Made by a program: the position numbers and the translations under genes
Shown here: one piece after another, positions 1 to 12,019 of the stretch
Numbering within the stretch: position 1 is the stretch's first letter
Layout: the number at the start of each line of letters is the position of its first letter
Notes under the pieces: model-generated
Seen by the model: only the letters and a program-made list of their open reading frames with translations
What the model was told of the DNA's origin: nothing
Databases searched by the model: none
DNA from: Thuidium tamariscinum
Lineage: Eukaryota; Streptophyta; Bryopsida; Hypnales; Thuidiaceae
DNA length: 64,000 bases
Direction: 5' to 3'
Assembly: GCA_947034885.2 (NCBI GenBank)
Contig: OX344754.2
Coordinates: 26,409,369 to 26,473,368 of the forward strand

Positions 1-489
1 CCCGATTTTGGGCTGTACACCGTTTTATAAAATTTTGCTTCCACGATCTGCCGAAATTTCATTTGAATTCATCCTAGCCTTCACAAGATGTCAACTCCTT
101 TTCATTCATTTAAATAGATTGAAGATTTGAGATAGGGGCCAGGCTGCCAATATTGTGGTTGGGGAATTCCTGTGTTTAAGTGACCTATCAAGGTCTTGGA
201 TTTAGAGTTTAGTATATATTACAAAATAGGAATTTTAGTTCATTACCTTGGAGTTTTCATTGAACGAAATCCATTTTTATTTTACAATAAAAAATTCCAT
301 TAGAAGTTTAGAACCTACCTACTTTAATTTGTAGGAAATTGTTTGTTACATGGGACTTGACTCCATGACTTGGATTCTAAAGATTAAGATCAAGCAATTC
401 CTATATAAGAATATCTATGTGAACCTGAAAGATAGTCAACTAAGAAACTAAGGATTCAAGAATTAAAAATTAACAAGTTTTATTTTTAA
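1..489. other. AT-rich spacer, nothing recognised
   Basis: I see no reading frame, RNA gene or clear repeat in this stretch. It ends at the left terminus of an inverted-repeat element. Confidence 0.5.
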
Positions 490-1214
490 GGGTGAATGCA
501 AGAAATACTTGTGTCATACAACATGTGCTGATCTGTTTTTTGGCCATAACTTTTGTGTTTTAACTCTAAATGACCTAAAATTTACAGGGATGGTACTCAT
601 GACTATTCTACACTTTCTCAAAAAAATTTGAAATTTAAAAAAAGTTTAACTATTTAAAAATAGACCCCAATTGAATGTCACAAATGCCAATTTAGAACTA
701 TGGAAGTTTCTAGTACTATTGAGTACCTTTTTTTAATGATTTTGACCTCAAATTTGAATGAAATGGTCTTCTAGTAGACTTGTTGGCTTATTGCTTTCTG
801 GAAAAGGGATTTCTTAAAAATTTATTTTTATTTAGTGTACTAGTCCACAAAATAAGCCTCCTATTTTTTTTGGAAACATGTAAAAAATGATTTTGGTGAT
901 CTTTTTGATGAATAACCATCTCCTTAAAGTTGTTGCAAGTGGAAAAAATATTTAATTTTTCTTAAATTCCTATTTTTTACTAATCAAAACATCAAAGTAT
1001 GTATTTTCTTGAGGTTTGGCACTTTTCAAGTTCTCCTACTTAGAGATTATTTTAACAAATTTCCTTCAGTATTTTTCTTCATCTTAAAGGTGTTTACATT
1101 AATCATATTTTTTTAATTTTTTAAAAATTGTTTTTTTAATTTTAAAGTACTCCCAAAAAAATCAGCCAAACGCAACAAATAGTGCAAGTGTTTCTTGCAT
1201 TTACAGTTTTACCC
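490..1214. mobile_element. ~730-bp inverted-repeat element, copy A
   Basis: The left end reads GGGTGAATGCAAGAAATACT. The right end contains AAGTGTTTCTTGCA and closes with ACCC, so the ends are roughly inverted. The length, 725 bp, matches copies B, C and E. The flanks are TTAA and TCAA, an imperfect 4-bp duplication. The interior has no coding potential. Its left half resembles the arm of the foldback element at 33 kb and its right half resembles copies B and C. It is a non-autonomous DNA element; the superfamily is unknown. Confidence 0.6.
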
Positions 1215-1739
1215 TCAAACCAACAAAGCAAGTGACAAAATTTTGTCATTTTATTGTGCAAATCAAGACATTTCCACTAACAAAAAAATTGACAAGTTTT
1301 TGTTATTCTTTTGTCATTGAGGACAAAAAAATTTTTTATAGTGAATGGAATATAATTCATAGCTGTAGATTATCCAACTAAATAAGAAATATAATTTATA
1401 TTTAATTTAATTCAATATTACAACTTGCCAAATTTTCATTTTGTTTTTCTACCAAATCTTCACAACTCCTCTTCTATTAGGATATTAGGAATTACCTTCA
1501 CAACTCCTCTTCCATTAGGAAACCCAAAATTTTAAAGTGTGACAATGTAAAGAACTTTGATAATAAGTAATATAATAATTTTTGCAAGTATAAAAAAATT
1601 TAGATTATGATAAATAATGTTGTATGACAAATCTACATTATCAATTTCAATTGTAAGAAGAAAAAAATTCTAAAAGTAATTTTCAATTGTGAGTTTGGTA
1701 TGCATCATGAGAAAACAATGCTAGTGCAAGAGCCTAAAA

Positions 1740-1960
1740 ATGCAAGTCTATGAGATTCAAAATGAAAATCTATGAGCCTTGGGCTTAGGTGTGAATAAAC
1801 ACCCTACAAACATTGAAAGATATTTATAATAATATAATATATATGTATTTATAATACAAATACCTTTAAACCACAGAAAGTGTATATAACATAGGCACCT
1901 ATAATAAAGGTGTTTATATACTCCTAGACTTATGGGCTTAAGATCATAGATTCAGAATTT
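1740..1960. repeat. AT-rich dispersed repeat fragment with CACCTATA/TATAAACAC motifs
   Basis: The stretch is dominated by short complementary motifs such as CACCTATAATA and TTTATAAT. The same motif family recurs near 5.55-5.79, 30.6-30.8 and 55.55-55.79 kb. It is probably a degraded fragment of that dispersed repeat; the edges are uncertain. Confidence 0.35.
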
Positions 1961-2019
1961 TACATACTAATAACCTTCCAACTCAAGAGGCCTAAACAAT
2001 AAAAGTGCTTCATATCATC

Positions 2020-2752
2020 GGGTCGTTGCAAGAAACACCTACCAAAAAGCGTAGCGTTTTGCAACGTAGTCTTTTTTTTTCCGGGAGTACTTTAAAATTA
2101 GAAAAATAAGTTTTAAAAAAAGTGAAAAATATGTTTCATGTACAAACCTTTAAGAAGAATACACCCTAGAAAGGAAAAGCATAGGAAAAATCTTTAAGTA
2201 GGAAATCCAGAAAAGTGCAAAATCTCATGAAAATTAGTACTTCGACATTTTAATTTGTAAAAAATAGGAAAATCAATTTTAAGAAAAAATAAAAATTGGC
2301 CATTTGAGGAAAGTTCATTTTGATGAGATTTGACCAAAGGAACGATCTTAGAACCATCATCAATGTTCAAAAATTGCGTGCCACGGAAAAAAATTTGTAC
2401 TCATGTGGAGGACATAAAAAAATATTTTTTTAGATTTTTTTTTTGGAATTCATAGGTTTTACACCTATGCAAATAGACCATGAAAGTTTCGTCTTGAAAT
2501 CATTAAATTTAGACACTGCGAACGTAATGATAACCATAAACGTAATTTTGTGACGCTCAACGGAAATGTTTTTTAAATATAAAATGATTTTTTTTAATTT
2601 CTGAAAAATAAGGGATCTAATAAACTTCAAGTTAGGTATGTTCAATAAAAATTTCATTTTCATTGGACTTAATCTCCAAAAGTTATTGTAGACAACAAAA
2701 AAGTGGTTTAAATTGTGACATGAAATAGGACAGGTGTTTCTTGCAATGACCC
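2020..2752. mobile_element. ~730-bp inverted-repeat element, copy B
   Basis: The left end is GGGTCGTTGCAAGAAACACC and the right end is GGTGTTTCTTGCAATGACCC, a near-perfect terminal inverted repeat of about 20 bp. It is flanked by CATC on both sides (2016-2019 and 2753-2756), a 4-bp target duplication. The interior includes the segment CCGGGAGTACTTT, also seen (direct or inverted) in copies A, C and F. Short reading frames inside look accidental. Confidence 0.75.
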
Positions 2753-2996
2753 CATCATCCTTGTTCACAAAACAAGATACTCTAAAACTTTTACATCACT
2801 TGTCTAAATGAAATTGAACCAAACCTTTCAATATTGACAAATATACAATCTATAGGAAATAATTTTTTAATGATTTTATTTCAAAATTTTGAATTTCATT
2901 TTTGCTACAAATCTATTTATTCTTAATTTGCAAAGTATAATTTTTTCTCATGGATATTCATTAAAAGATTAACCTCTAAAGGCCAATTGTCCTTTG

Positions 2997-3733
2997 GGGT
3001 GATTGCAAGAAAGAGCGGTACTATATTGCGTCACACTTTGAATGACGGAGTTGTTATTGATTATAACTCTTAAATTATGAACCATATTAACTTGAAATTT
3101 TTATTCAAGATGTCTGATATGACAACAATCAAATTCCTTATTTTTTAGAAATTTTCAAAAATCATTTTATAATTAAATTTCAATTAAGCTAATTTGTCAC
3201 ACTTTGTAGTTTAATTAGGGGTTTTTAGTACTGGGGAGAATCCAAAATTAATGATCTAAAGCTAAAATTTTTGTGGCCTATTCCCATACTAGGTAGGCAT
3301 GTTTCTACCAAAGGAAATCTCAAAAATCATTATTCTCTTTCCTCTACATGTGCACTAACAGGCCTCCCTTACGTGCATACTTTTGAACATTTAAGATGGT
3401 TTTGAGATCATTCTTTTGGTGAAATCTCTTCATCATAAAGTCCTCCAAAATTAATAATTTTTAGTTTTAAAAAAAATTCTTTTCCCTATTTTTTACAAAT
3501 TAAAATGTCAAAGTACCTATTTTCACGAAAATTTGCACTTTTCTAGTTCTCCTACTTAGAGAATTGTTCTACACTTTTCCTTCCTAGGGTACCTTCTTCT
3601 TAGAGATATATACATGAAACATATTTTTTACATTTAAAAAAAATTGTTTTTCTAATTATATAGTACTCCCAAAAATTTCAGCAATACTGTGGAAAACGCT
3701 ACATAAATCGGTCGGTCTTTCTTGCAATGACCC
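2997..3733. mobile_element. ~730-bp inverted-repeat element, copy C
   Basis: The left end is GGGTGATTGCAAGAAAGAG and the right end is CTTTCTTGCAATGACCC. The length is 737 bp. The flanks TTTG and CTTG agree at three of four positions, consistent with a decayed 4-bp duplication. Its right half is an inverted match to the left half of copy B (AGTACTCCC, CTCCTACTTAGAGA). It has no coding potential. Confidence 0.7.
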
Positions 3734-3737
3734 CTTG

Positions 3738-4441
3738 AACAAATGTTCCATTAAAAAAATCTAGTATGTTCCTATGAATTCAATTTTGATTGGCTGTTCA
3801 CAAAATTTTCATACAAGCTACGAAGATGTATTTCTTTAGTAAATTATTTTTTTTATCAATAACTTGAGTCAAAAGTTCTACTCCTCTAAATATTTTAGTG
3901 GCCTAGTTTGTAGCCTAGGCAATTTGGACATCTTTCAAGTATCTTTGCAAAAACACTTATCAACTTTTGAAAATATGACATATATGTAATTAATAAGATA
4001 TGGCATAAAATTGCTAAAGAAAAAAGATTAGCTCACAAATCAAATTCTAAGAGGAGTCAAACTTTGTTAACTTGTCAATGTAATTTTATGAAAAAGCAAT
4101 CATTTAGAGGATTTTTGAACCCTCAAAGAGGCCTCTAGAATGGTCTCAATTGAAGACCTTAATTGGATTTAAATGAGTACTTGTCAAGGGAGGTACAATT
4201 TTTTTCCCCTATTTCCACCCATTTTTGACATCATGTTGTTCACAAAAGTACATGCCTTTAATTAGACAATGGGACAATAGCTACTTCCTGTCATTTAAAT
4301 CTTAGGTACATTCATTGAAGGATTATTTTATATGGAAAAGGACAAATTTAGTGTAACTAAGTATTAATGGCTCTTGAATCTTTAGTACTTACTATGAATG
4401 AACCTTTTTATTTTTAAAAGATCATGGGTACTTCATGCTTA
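3738..4441. other. AT-rich spacer, nothing recognised
   Basis: No supported gene. Short open frames here lack any recognisable composition or motif. Confidence 0.5.
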
Positions 4442-4573
4442 TAATGTTTGCACATTTTTTTTTGAAACAAATGAAACGCATTTCATTGCAAGGGTACAAA
4501 ATACAAACCCGCTAGCCACAAGTAGCCTGGAGGGGTCAAAGACACAACATAAAACAACTAATGTTTGCACATT
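4442..4573 (-). mobile_element. short retroposon tail with 15-bp target duplication
   Basis: A 102-bp insert (4457-4558) begins with a run of T, the poly(A) tail read from the other strand. It is followed by a block of the type AAATGAAACGCATTTCATTGC. It is flanked by two identical 15-bp copies of TAATGTTTGCACATT (4442-4456 and 4559-4573). A poly(A) tail plus a long duplication indicates target-primed reverse transcription, so this is a 5'-truncated LINE or a SINE. Similar T-run plus AAATGG...CCATTGCAT blocks occur at 29.79, 30.53, 31.24 and 32.95 kb. Confidence 0.75.
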
Positions 4574-5539
4574 CAAATGCATCTTATTGGACAATAAGAC
4601 ATTAGGTATTTTTTGTCATTCAAGTCCTTGGTACTATAAGTGAGTTTTTTATTTGACAAATTCATAGGTACTTGATGAATATTCACACAAGGTGGCGATG
4701 CATATTATGTACTTAGGCTATCATCTCTAACCTCAAATAAATAGCTTTGTACATCAATTTCTAAGGGCCTCTTTGAGGGTTGAAAAATCTTCTTTAGAAT
4801 GTTTCTTCTAACTTCAAGCCTTACTATCTTGAAATCTTTAAGGTAAAATTTTTTGAAATTTTTTCCACAAATTTCAAATGTATTTTAGTAAAATTTTAGT
4901 TTTCAATTATTGATTGGATCTTAAGCAAAAAATTTCTTCATTGTACAAGAAATCATCAAAAATGACTAGTGTATTGCTAATTGACTTAACCTCCTTACAT
5001 TGCAAGATGATTTAAAGTAAATTAGACTCAATGTTTTTTGCCCAAAATTTTCATAAATGAATTTAACATCATATATGGATGAATGGAAAAAATTTACAAT
5101 TTCTACATTGAGCAAAAATTTTACACCAAAAGGGCTCAAAGTTTGGAAATTCTATTTCATCAAAAGGAAAATAAAATTTTCACTTCAAATATTAGAATCT
5201 TTCAAACCATGTGGCCAAATAAGCTAAATTTTTTCCTCACATTGCCATACATATCTAATACTTTTTTGTAAGGTTGTAATTTTTAAAAAATTTCAATTTT
5301 AAAATTGGACTATGCATCAATATTTTGGTAGTTTTGGACTTTTCTACTTCTAAAACACCCTCCAACCTATAGAAGTTAATTAAATTCATAAAAATTAATA
5401 TGTTTTCCTATCCTAAATTTTTTTTCAAAGTCATATAAACATTGATATCATAGGAAGTTGTCTAAGCCTTCCAATGTTCTTTGAGGGGATACTTTGGATG
5501 TTTGAAGTTAAATATAAAATGAACTCAAAACATGGTTGC
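4574..5539. other. AT-rich spacer, nothing recognised
   Basis: No gene supported. One 62-codon open frame at 5083-5271 shows no family likeness and typical AT-rich random composition. Confidence 0.45.
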
Positions 5540-5894
5540 TAGTATGTGAGCATAGAAAATGTAAGCCTATATGAGCCTAGAATCGAGCCTAGAATTCTAC
5601 ACACCTATAGTATAAGTGTCTATATTATAAACACTCCAATGGTTATAGTGTATCTATATTCTAAACACTTGTATTATAGGTGTAACTTATGTTATAAACA
5701 CCTTCATTCCTTCAATGAGTGTAGGATACTTACTTATACTAAGGCTCAAGGCTTAGAGGCTCACTTTTCTATACTCACATGAATACTAGCGTTGTTAATA
5801 ATGTTGGAATGTACAACTCCTACATCACATTGTAAAATCCATACTTATAGAAACATTGAAACATAAATCTATCCTTATACTATATTTTAGACTG

Positions 5895-5898
<4 letters not shown>

Positions 5899-5941
<43 letters not shown>
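5899..5941. repeat. (TA)n microsatellite
   Basis: An uninterrupted TA dinucleotide run of about 42 bp. Confidence 0.95.
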
Positions 5942-5945
<4 letters not shown>

Positions 5946-6270
5946 TAAGTATGTTACAATTTTTAGTGTCAAAATTGTGTCTCATCACAAAATTGATAGT
6001 TATAAAAATATATCTAAAAGTCAATGTTTGTATGTTTTCTATGATGAAACTTCAATATTCTTTTAGTAATTATAATGTCCTTTAACCCCTTAATGTCCAA
6101 ACTACATTTTTGACAACATAGCAATTTTGGGCAACTCTCCATGAAATATGAATGGAATTTTTATTTTTTTATTTTCTAAAATTTTCACACAATATTTTCC
6201 TATGGAGTTAGTGCTTTTAAGGCCCAAAAATTTTCATAACTTTTGACTACATAGTTAAAAAGTTATTGCG

Positions 6271-6551
6271 TTATATGTAGATTTCATTACTACTAGGGTG
6301 GCCCGTGCCGTTGCCACGGTCTAATTTTCTTAATGTATAGAAACTTCAAAATTCAATAACTTTCATGCCATAGGTTGGAACACCATGAATCAAAGCCCGT
6401 GCACCCGTCCTCGCCGAGGGCTTTCCGATGGTACCAAACACGCACCCGAGGGACTCACGGTCCAGGAGATTTCAACGTAACAAACATCCAAATAAACAAA
6501 CAAACAAACATCCAAACAAACAGCGTATCTTATATGTAGATTTCATTACTA
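6271..6551 (+). mobile_element. SINE-like retroposon with 22-bp target duplication
   Basis: A 237-bp insert (6293-6529) is more GC-rich than its surroundings. It begins CTAGGGTGGCCCGTGCC and ends in an A-rich tail of CAAA units. Identical 22-bp copies of host sequence flank it (6271-6292 and 6530-6551). The tail and long duplication support retroposition. I could not match its head to a tRNA, 5S or 7SL promoter with confidence. Confidence 0.8.
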
Positions 6552-7250
6552 TGTGGATAGACTGGGCAACAAAAAAAATTCTTTGTAAATTACTGTTTTA
6601 AGAAACCAAAATTTGAAATTGTTTTATTAGATTTATATATACATGAAAATCCTTGAATCATTCCATTTTGAATAATGAGATGAAAATTATCAGAGTCCTA
6701 GTGCATAAATAGTTTGTAGGTAATTATAGAATCTCTACTCTAAGATAAACTTTGAAGTTCTTTATTTTATTATATTTTTTATAGTAGGTGTAGATTTTTC
6801 TTTATAAAATTACAACCATTGAGACTGGCATCTTCAATTCTATAAATAAGTTGTTTATAATTTGGTATTTTGAATCATTTTCTACTTCTTTCTACTAATT
6901 TACTTACTATTTTTTTTTCTATATGTCGTACAATCCCAAATGTTATGAAAATTTTCAGAGCATACAACCAACTTTCCTTGAAGAATAAATCCAAAGAGTA
7001 ACCACCAAATTCATCTATTTTTCATGCAAATGTGACCTTGTGAAGTAGAGCTACCTATTTTTTTGCATGGCCAAAAAAATAATTTTTGTCAATTCAAATG
7101 CTTATTTTTGCAATCTACAATTCTACATTGTAGAAAATTTTGAAGTTTTTTTTAAATCTCTTCAAACTAGCATACTACAAGACCCTATGATAACATGTAT
7201 TAAAAATATTTAAGAAAAATTTGGTACTTATATTAGAAATGGCAATTTTG

Positions 7251-7665
7251 CAGAGTTTTTTGGAAAATTATAGTAAAAAATATTAAGGAATTAACATTCT
7301 AAAATCTCATAATGTTGAAAGTTTTCATTTGTAAATAAATTGGTAACTTGAAATAAAGAGATTTTGTATTTAAGGATTGAAATTTGGAAATTGCATAAAA
7401 TAATCTAAATTTGCAAACCTTAAACTTTTAATTATTTTAATTTTTTACCTTGGTCATTGCAAATTTTCAAATTATTAAATTATTGAATTTGAATACTTTC
7501 AATTTTATAATCTATCAGACAAGAAGTATATTTAAGAGAATTGACTAAAGTAGTCATTGGCATTGTTTTTTTTAATATTTCTTTAAAATTTTCAATAGTA
7601 TTATCATTTATAAAAGGTAAACCAAATTCAGTTTTTAATTAATCCTATTAGTGCATGTCATATTA
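7251..7665. other. AT-rich spacer, nothing recognised
   Basis: Low-GC sequence without open frames or recognisable repeats, up to a sharp rise in GC near 7.69 kb. Confidence 0.5.
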
Positions 7666-8593
7666 GGGTATGTTCCCACTTGATGCTTTCAAAGAATAGC
7701 TAAGAAAGGTTAATGACGCTTTCCGGGCAGGTGACGTTGAATTTTCAAGCGTGGGAGCGTCGGAGTGCCCGTACCACAGTAGGGTTCAAAGTTCACCGTC
7801 GGAGGTGTTCACACATGCTTCTATCTTTACAGTGTTAGCAGTAGTTTTTTCTACGGAGTGCCTGTCCATTCACACATGACGACTACGTGAAAGTGGGGTC
7901 CGCAAATTTAGAGGAATCTGGCCATCATCGTCTTCGACGTTGTCGTGGAGGTGGCATGAGCAGGACATAGTGCGGACGGTGCCGGAGTGGAATCGCGCGA
8001 GCAGGTGACCTGAATTAGTGGCGGACAGTGCGAGCTGCCCTTCATTTGTCTGAAATAGTGGCGTTCTTTCCGTGCCTGCCGTTGTCGATTGAGTTCAGGA
8101 AGAGCAAGAGCAGCGCAGACTAGCGGCCGCGTGGGAGGACGCATATCGCCTTCATCTTCACAGAGTTCACTCCACAAGAGGTACTCATGTCACTCTGTTC
8201 TTCCGCACTTCTGCAGTGACTTGTAGGACACGGCAGAGCTGTTGCAATTTCATGGCTTCGTCTTTTCCTTCTTTTGTTTGCACTGCAGAGTTCATGGAGC
8301 AGCCATTGACCTGCTGTCTAGAAAGTCTTGTCTTCCCGTCCCAACGTCGCTTCCGGTGTATAGTAATGTAGGGTTTGAATTGGAAGTTCTGCAATGCGAG
8401 TTCCATTTGTTTTGTGGTGCACCGTGTTTGCCGAGCGGCATGCTCTGCTTTCATAGGAGGCCGTTCAGGACATGCCGCTTGGGACTACACGAACGACTGA
8501 GCCTCTCTGCTGTGCGTCCTTCACTTCCGATGTCTCACAGCGTTGCATTCCGCCTTACAGTTCGCACGTGCGTGCTGGTGACTTAACATTTTG

Positions 8594-8956
8594 ATGGACC
8601 CCTTGAGCGACCCTTACACCGCAGTGGCATTTGCCGTTTGGCTGGTGTTGCTCCTGCAGAATGCCCTGCAGCTGCCAGTGCTCCCTTCGGTGGCACTGCC
8701 TGCAGATGAGGACGACCTGGACGTGCCCAACCTCTTCAAAGATGACAACCGCAATGTGCAACAAAGCACTACACTGATCGATGCCACTTTCCGGATGTTC
8801 AAGCTCTGTACGTCGATGACGTCTTACCTAGATGAGCTCCGGTATTGGGTGAAGCCGCGATCGACAACGTGGTTTTCGGATTTTGTAGTGGGGTAGTACG
8901 ACAACAGGCGGTGGTTGTCAATGTTCCAAATGACCAAAGATGCTGTGTTCTTTTTA
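8594..8956 (+). pseudogene. PIF/Harbinger transposase, N-terminal part
   Basis: The frame starts at ATG 8594 and encodes the N-terminal ~120 residues, including the block RSTTWFSDF then YDNRRWLSMFQMTKDAVF. That block is typical of the region before the helix-turn-helix of plant DDE_Tnp_4 transposases. An in-frame TAG at 8894-8896 interrupts it, most simply a decayed CAG codon. The frame runs into a CACTA element at 8957, preceded by the TTA target copy, and resumes in the same frame at 15748. Two events have therefore inactivated it. It would have cut and pasted the Harbinger element in the nucleus. Confidence 0.8.
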
Positions 8957-8984
8957 CACTATAAGAAATGGGGGGTATATATGA

Positions 8985-9115
8985 CTCCAACAAATGACTG
9001 GTATATGACAACCTGTCCACTGTGACTTAGAAATGACTGACTCTTCCATAATTGCACCACGGCTGGGTCCGAAGCAGTTCTGCAGTCATTTTCAAGTCAT
9101 TTTATGCAACTCTTG
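8985..9115. repeat. left subterminal AATGACT repeats of the CACTA element
   Basis: Copies of AAATGACT and AAGTCATT recur within about 130 bp inside the left end. In characterised CACTA elements such subterminal repeats bind the TNPA-type accessory protein; here the role is inferred by position and repetition. Confidence 0.7.
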
Positions 9116-9239
9116 GATGTAACCAATTGGAAGTGTCGCAGCCCGAAAATATCATGTAAGTAAAATAGGAAGATAGTATATAGAGTAAGCTCAATTTTTC
9201 AAAATTTTAGGGTTAGATATGGCGAAAAGAAGACAATTA

Positions 9240-9435
9240 GGGTCTTCTTCCCTTGGGATCCGTCTGAACCGGATTGACCAAGGTGAATTTCCGGTCTATG
9301 GGCATAAGTTTTCGGATCCGGATTCCTTAGTATCCGGAACGGAACTTTCCGGAAAATGGAACTTGGAAAGACGGATCCGATATTGTCGAAGACGGATCCG
9401 GTATACCTAAAGACGGATCCGAGGTAGTTCCGGAT
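9240..9435 (+). repeat. CGGATCCG motif cluster upstream of the gag-like gene
   Basis: AAGACGGATCCG occurs three times at roughly 20-bp spacing (9371-9420), with further CCGGAT, TTCCGG and GGATCCG copies from 9250. It lies 110-300 bp upstream of a TATA box. A second cluster of the same motif follows the gene (about 12020-12830). Confidence 0.75.
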
Positions 9436-9540
9436 GGACAGCACCTACAGGTCTTCGCCGCCGACCTACGGAAACTAGCGTAACGGCCGGGGAACGTCGC
9501 GCCGTTCCGAGGGGAATTGGGAACGCAGGGTACCGACTGG

Positions 9541-9548
9541 TATATAAA
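9541..9548 (+). promoter_or_regulatory. TATA box of the LTR-type element
   Basis: TATATAAA in a GC-rich setting, followed by a pyrimidine-rich stretch and, about 180 bp on, the ATG of the gag-like gene. The position fits the promoter of a 5' LTR. Confidence 0.6.
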
Positions 9549-9722
9549 CCCCTCCTCTCCACTTCATTTTTCCTTTTCGATTTGGCAAATCGAGGTACGG
9601 CTTGTGTGCAGGTTTTGGAGCGCGTATAGAAAGAGAAAGAGTAGTGAGCAATAGAGATCGGTTCCGGGTTTAGTTCAGGGTCGGTGCCGACCGCACCGAC
9701 AAGTTCCGACTCGGGCGGAGAG

Positions 9723-11708
9723 ATGGCGAGTTCCTCCAATCCGAAGCGGGCGGTAGTGACGGCCAAGGCAATTTCGCCAGTCATCCCTTCCGATCCGCAG
9801 CATCGGAAGGAGTTAGAGGATGATTTAGTCTTCCTAGGGTGTCATGGATTGATCCGGCGCCCTTGGAGTGTGAAGAGTGATGAGATGGTACAGGAAATCC
9901 TCTCGGGAGTTCCAAATCAGTACGAACTCACAGTGAGGGGTAGACCGAGTGCTTGGACGCCGGATATCTGGGCGAATGTATACGGTTTTGATAAAACCGG
10001 ATTAGGTCTAGCTCCCCGGACGGACAAGTTTGGTGTTAACAAGTTCCGGAATCCGCCCCACCCTAAAGACGGATACTCAGTTCCGGATTGCACCAATGAC
10101 CGGCATAGACGGATGTTGGAATTCTTGATTCCCATCCTCTATCCGGAAAAGCCTACCCGTATCACCGTGACGGTAGCAAACACCATCTTTGGGTGTTTTG
10201 AGAAGCGGATAGTCAATTGGGGTATAGTCCTCCAGTGGGTAGTTAACCGGCTAGCCGAGCATGTGGGACGGGAGAAGACCAGCACTATCAGCGGCTATCT
10301 CTTCCACCTGTACCACCACCATGATGTGCTGAGTGGCCCGGAACTCCTCCGCTATGAGATAGGAGAGCAGATCCTCAAGTACGGCTTGACGGATGAATTG
10401 GAGAAGGAGCTGGAGGACCTAGAGGACGAGCGGATGGACGAGGACCTGGAAGAGCAGAAGTCGGCCAGTCAGCCGGAACGGAAGAAGTCTACGACGTCGG
10501 ATAAGAGGGGACATCCAGACCCGGATCCACCCGGATCAACCCTGGGGAAAAAGAAGCGGAACCACTTCGACACCATCATCCGTCACGCCATGATGGCACA
10601 CGCGGACAACAACCAGTATGAGGCGATACTCGAGTAGATCGTCACGAAGCTGGGCGCGGTGAAGATCGAAGACATTCCGGAAATCCTCGACCGTCTTTCG
10701 ACTCAAGAGGTGTTGCGGAAGAAGGACGAAGAGATCCGGAAGTGGGAGGACGAGGCTTGGAACCAGACGGATCAAACCCGACAGGCGGAAGATCTGGCCC
10801 GGATAGCTGAAGAGGGACGACGGAAGGCGGAAGAGGAGCGGAATGGGCTCCAGAGCACGGTGACGTACCTGGAGAGTGATCTCAGTGTCGCCAACGGGAA
10901 GATCGTGGAGGCTACCTCCTTAGTTCGGAACCTGCAGGAGTTGGTGGCCCAGCCGACGGATACAGTGTTGAGGGCGAAACTGTTTTCCGCCCGGCTGATG
11001 ACGGAAGGGCACGTCACCGGATCAAAGGTCATCACCATCTTGGTGGATTACCAGGCCAAGATGGAAGGGGTACTGAAGGAGATGAGGGCCTTAATTGGGT
11101 CGCTCAACCCGGAGTTGGGGGAAGGACTGTCGAACTTGCTCAACCAGCAGGTGTTTATGGACTTCAGCCCCGGAGCGCAAGGACGGATGTGGACGGATCG
11201 GAAGCTACTCGGAAACTCACCGGTCGTGAAGAACCTCGGCGAGCTCGGATCGGATCCGAATGCGGCCGGACCGTCCAACACACCTACGGATCCGCAAGAG
11301 AAGAGGGCATCACCACGGCTCGACCTTGAGATCCGGATGAAGGCCCTAGCGAATCCGGCCAGGGAGAATCCGGAGAAGTTTGCCCACATGAACGAGCCAG
11401 ACAGGGTTCCGGGCAAGGATCCGCGCAGCAAGACAGTCATCTTGGATGACTCGGACAAGGAAGACAATCCGCCCCTCACCATCCGTGATGAAGTTAGGGA
11501 GCAGGGCGGATTTCAGGAAGTAGAGCATTCGGAAAGCTCCGAGGCGGATTCGGAGGAGACCTCGACGGAAGACAACAGAACCCCACCGGTTCCGATTCAG
11601 AAGAGGCAGACCCGATCTGCCACCAAGAAGGCTCCCCCTCCCAAGGCAGCAATGCGGAGAAGTTCAGTTCCGCCCATGGGCACGACATCGAAGCGGGTGC
11701 GTAAGTAG
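9723..11708 (+). pseudogene. gag-like protein of LTR-type element, one in-frame stop
   Basis: One continuous frame of 662 codons starts at ATG 9723 and is broken only by TAG at 10635-10637. The first part (about 300 residues) holds a globular region with several Trp residues and PEKPTRITV, followed by an acidic stretch and a basic KKKR. The second part begins with a charged coiled coil (about 320-400) and ends in a low-complexity acidic then basic tail. There is no CCHC zinc knuckle or enzyme motif. The layout suggests a structural Gag or plant-mobile-domain-type protein, but I do not recognise the family. The stop might permit read-through or be decay; decay fits the rest of the window. Confidence 0.5.
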
Positions 11709-12019
11709 GATAGGGTTGAGTAGTTAAGTAGGATTTTGAGATTTTGGGACGGAAGTTTCCTGGACGGATTTCCCGGATGTGGGCCCCGATCCGGAACTTT
11801 AGGAACAATTGGCCGAACCTTTCCGGATAATCCGGTTAGGCTCCGATTGGTTGTTCCGGATTTTCTTTTGCCTTGTTGGCATTCCGTTTCTGTTTTTAGG
11901 CTTTGACTTTCATTGTGTTTTTGGGCTTTTAAGGGGCAGGTAAGTTAGTTGGCCTGTCATTCCTTCCTAGTGCATATTCCATTGTATTTCATTCCCTTCT
12001 TTAATCTGAACCGGCGGAT

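Larger units (their letters stand above)
5540..7250 (+). repeat. dispersed AT-rich repeat, copy 1
   Basis: It contains the alternating CACCTATAGTATAAGTGT and TATAAACAC motifs (5590-5710). Near 6820 it has the block ATTGAGACTGGCATCTTCAATTC, which matches blocks at 55.93 kb and, inverted, at 30.4 kb. It is interrupted by a TA microsatellite and by a SINE-like insertion. Edges are uncertain. No coding potential was seen. Confidence 0.45.

Noticed and set aside
2430..2768. 112-codon minus-strand frame in copy B
   Set aside because: It lies inside a non-coding inverted-repeat element and is not preserved in copies A, C or E.
8242..8586. 114-codon plus-strand frame upstream of the Harbinger transposase
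   Set aside because: Cys/Leu-rich, without family features; it overlaps several other frames of similar length in the GC-richer element leader.
9407..9784. 125-codon minus-strand frame at the start of the LTR-type element
   Set aside because: It is antisense to the promoter and start of the gag-like gene, and its composition is dictated by the CCGGAT motif.
10635..10637. TAG as programmed gag-pol read-through
   Set aside because: No polymerase domain follows, and similar stops occur in unrelated genes throughout the window.
11048..11808. minus-strand frames of 104-144 codons opposite the gag-like gene
   Set aside because: Shadows of the plus-strand frame, with no independent features.
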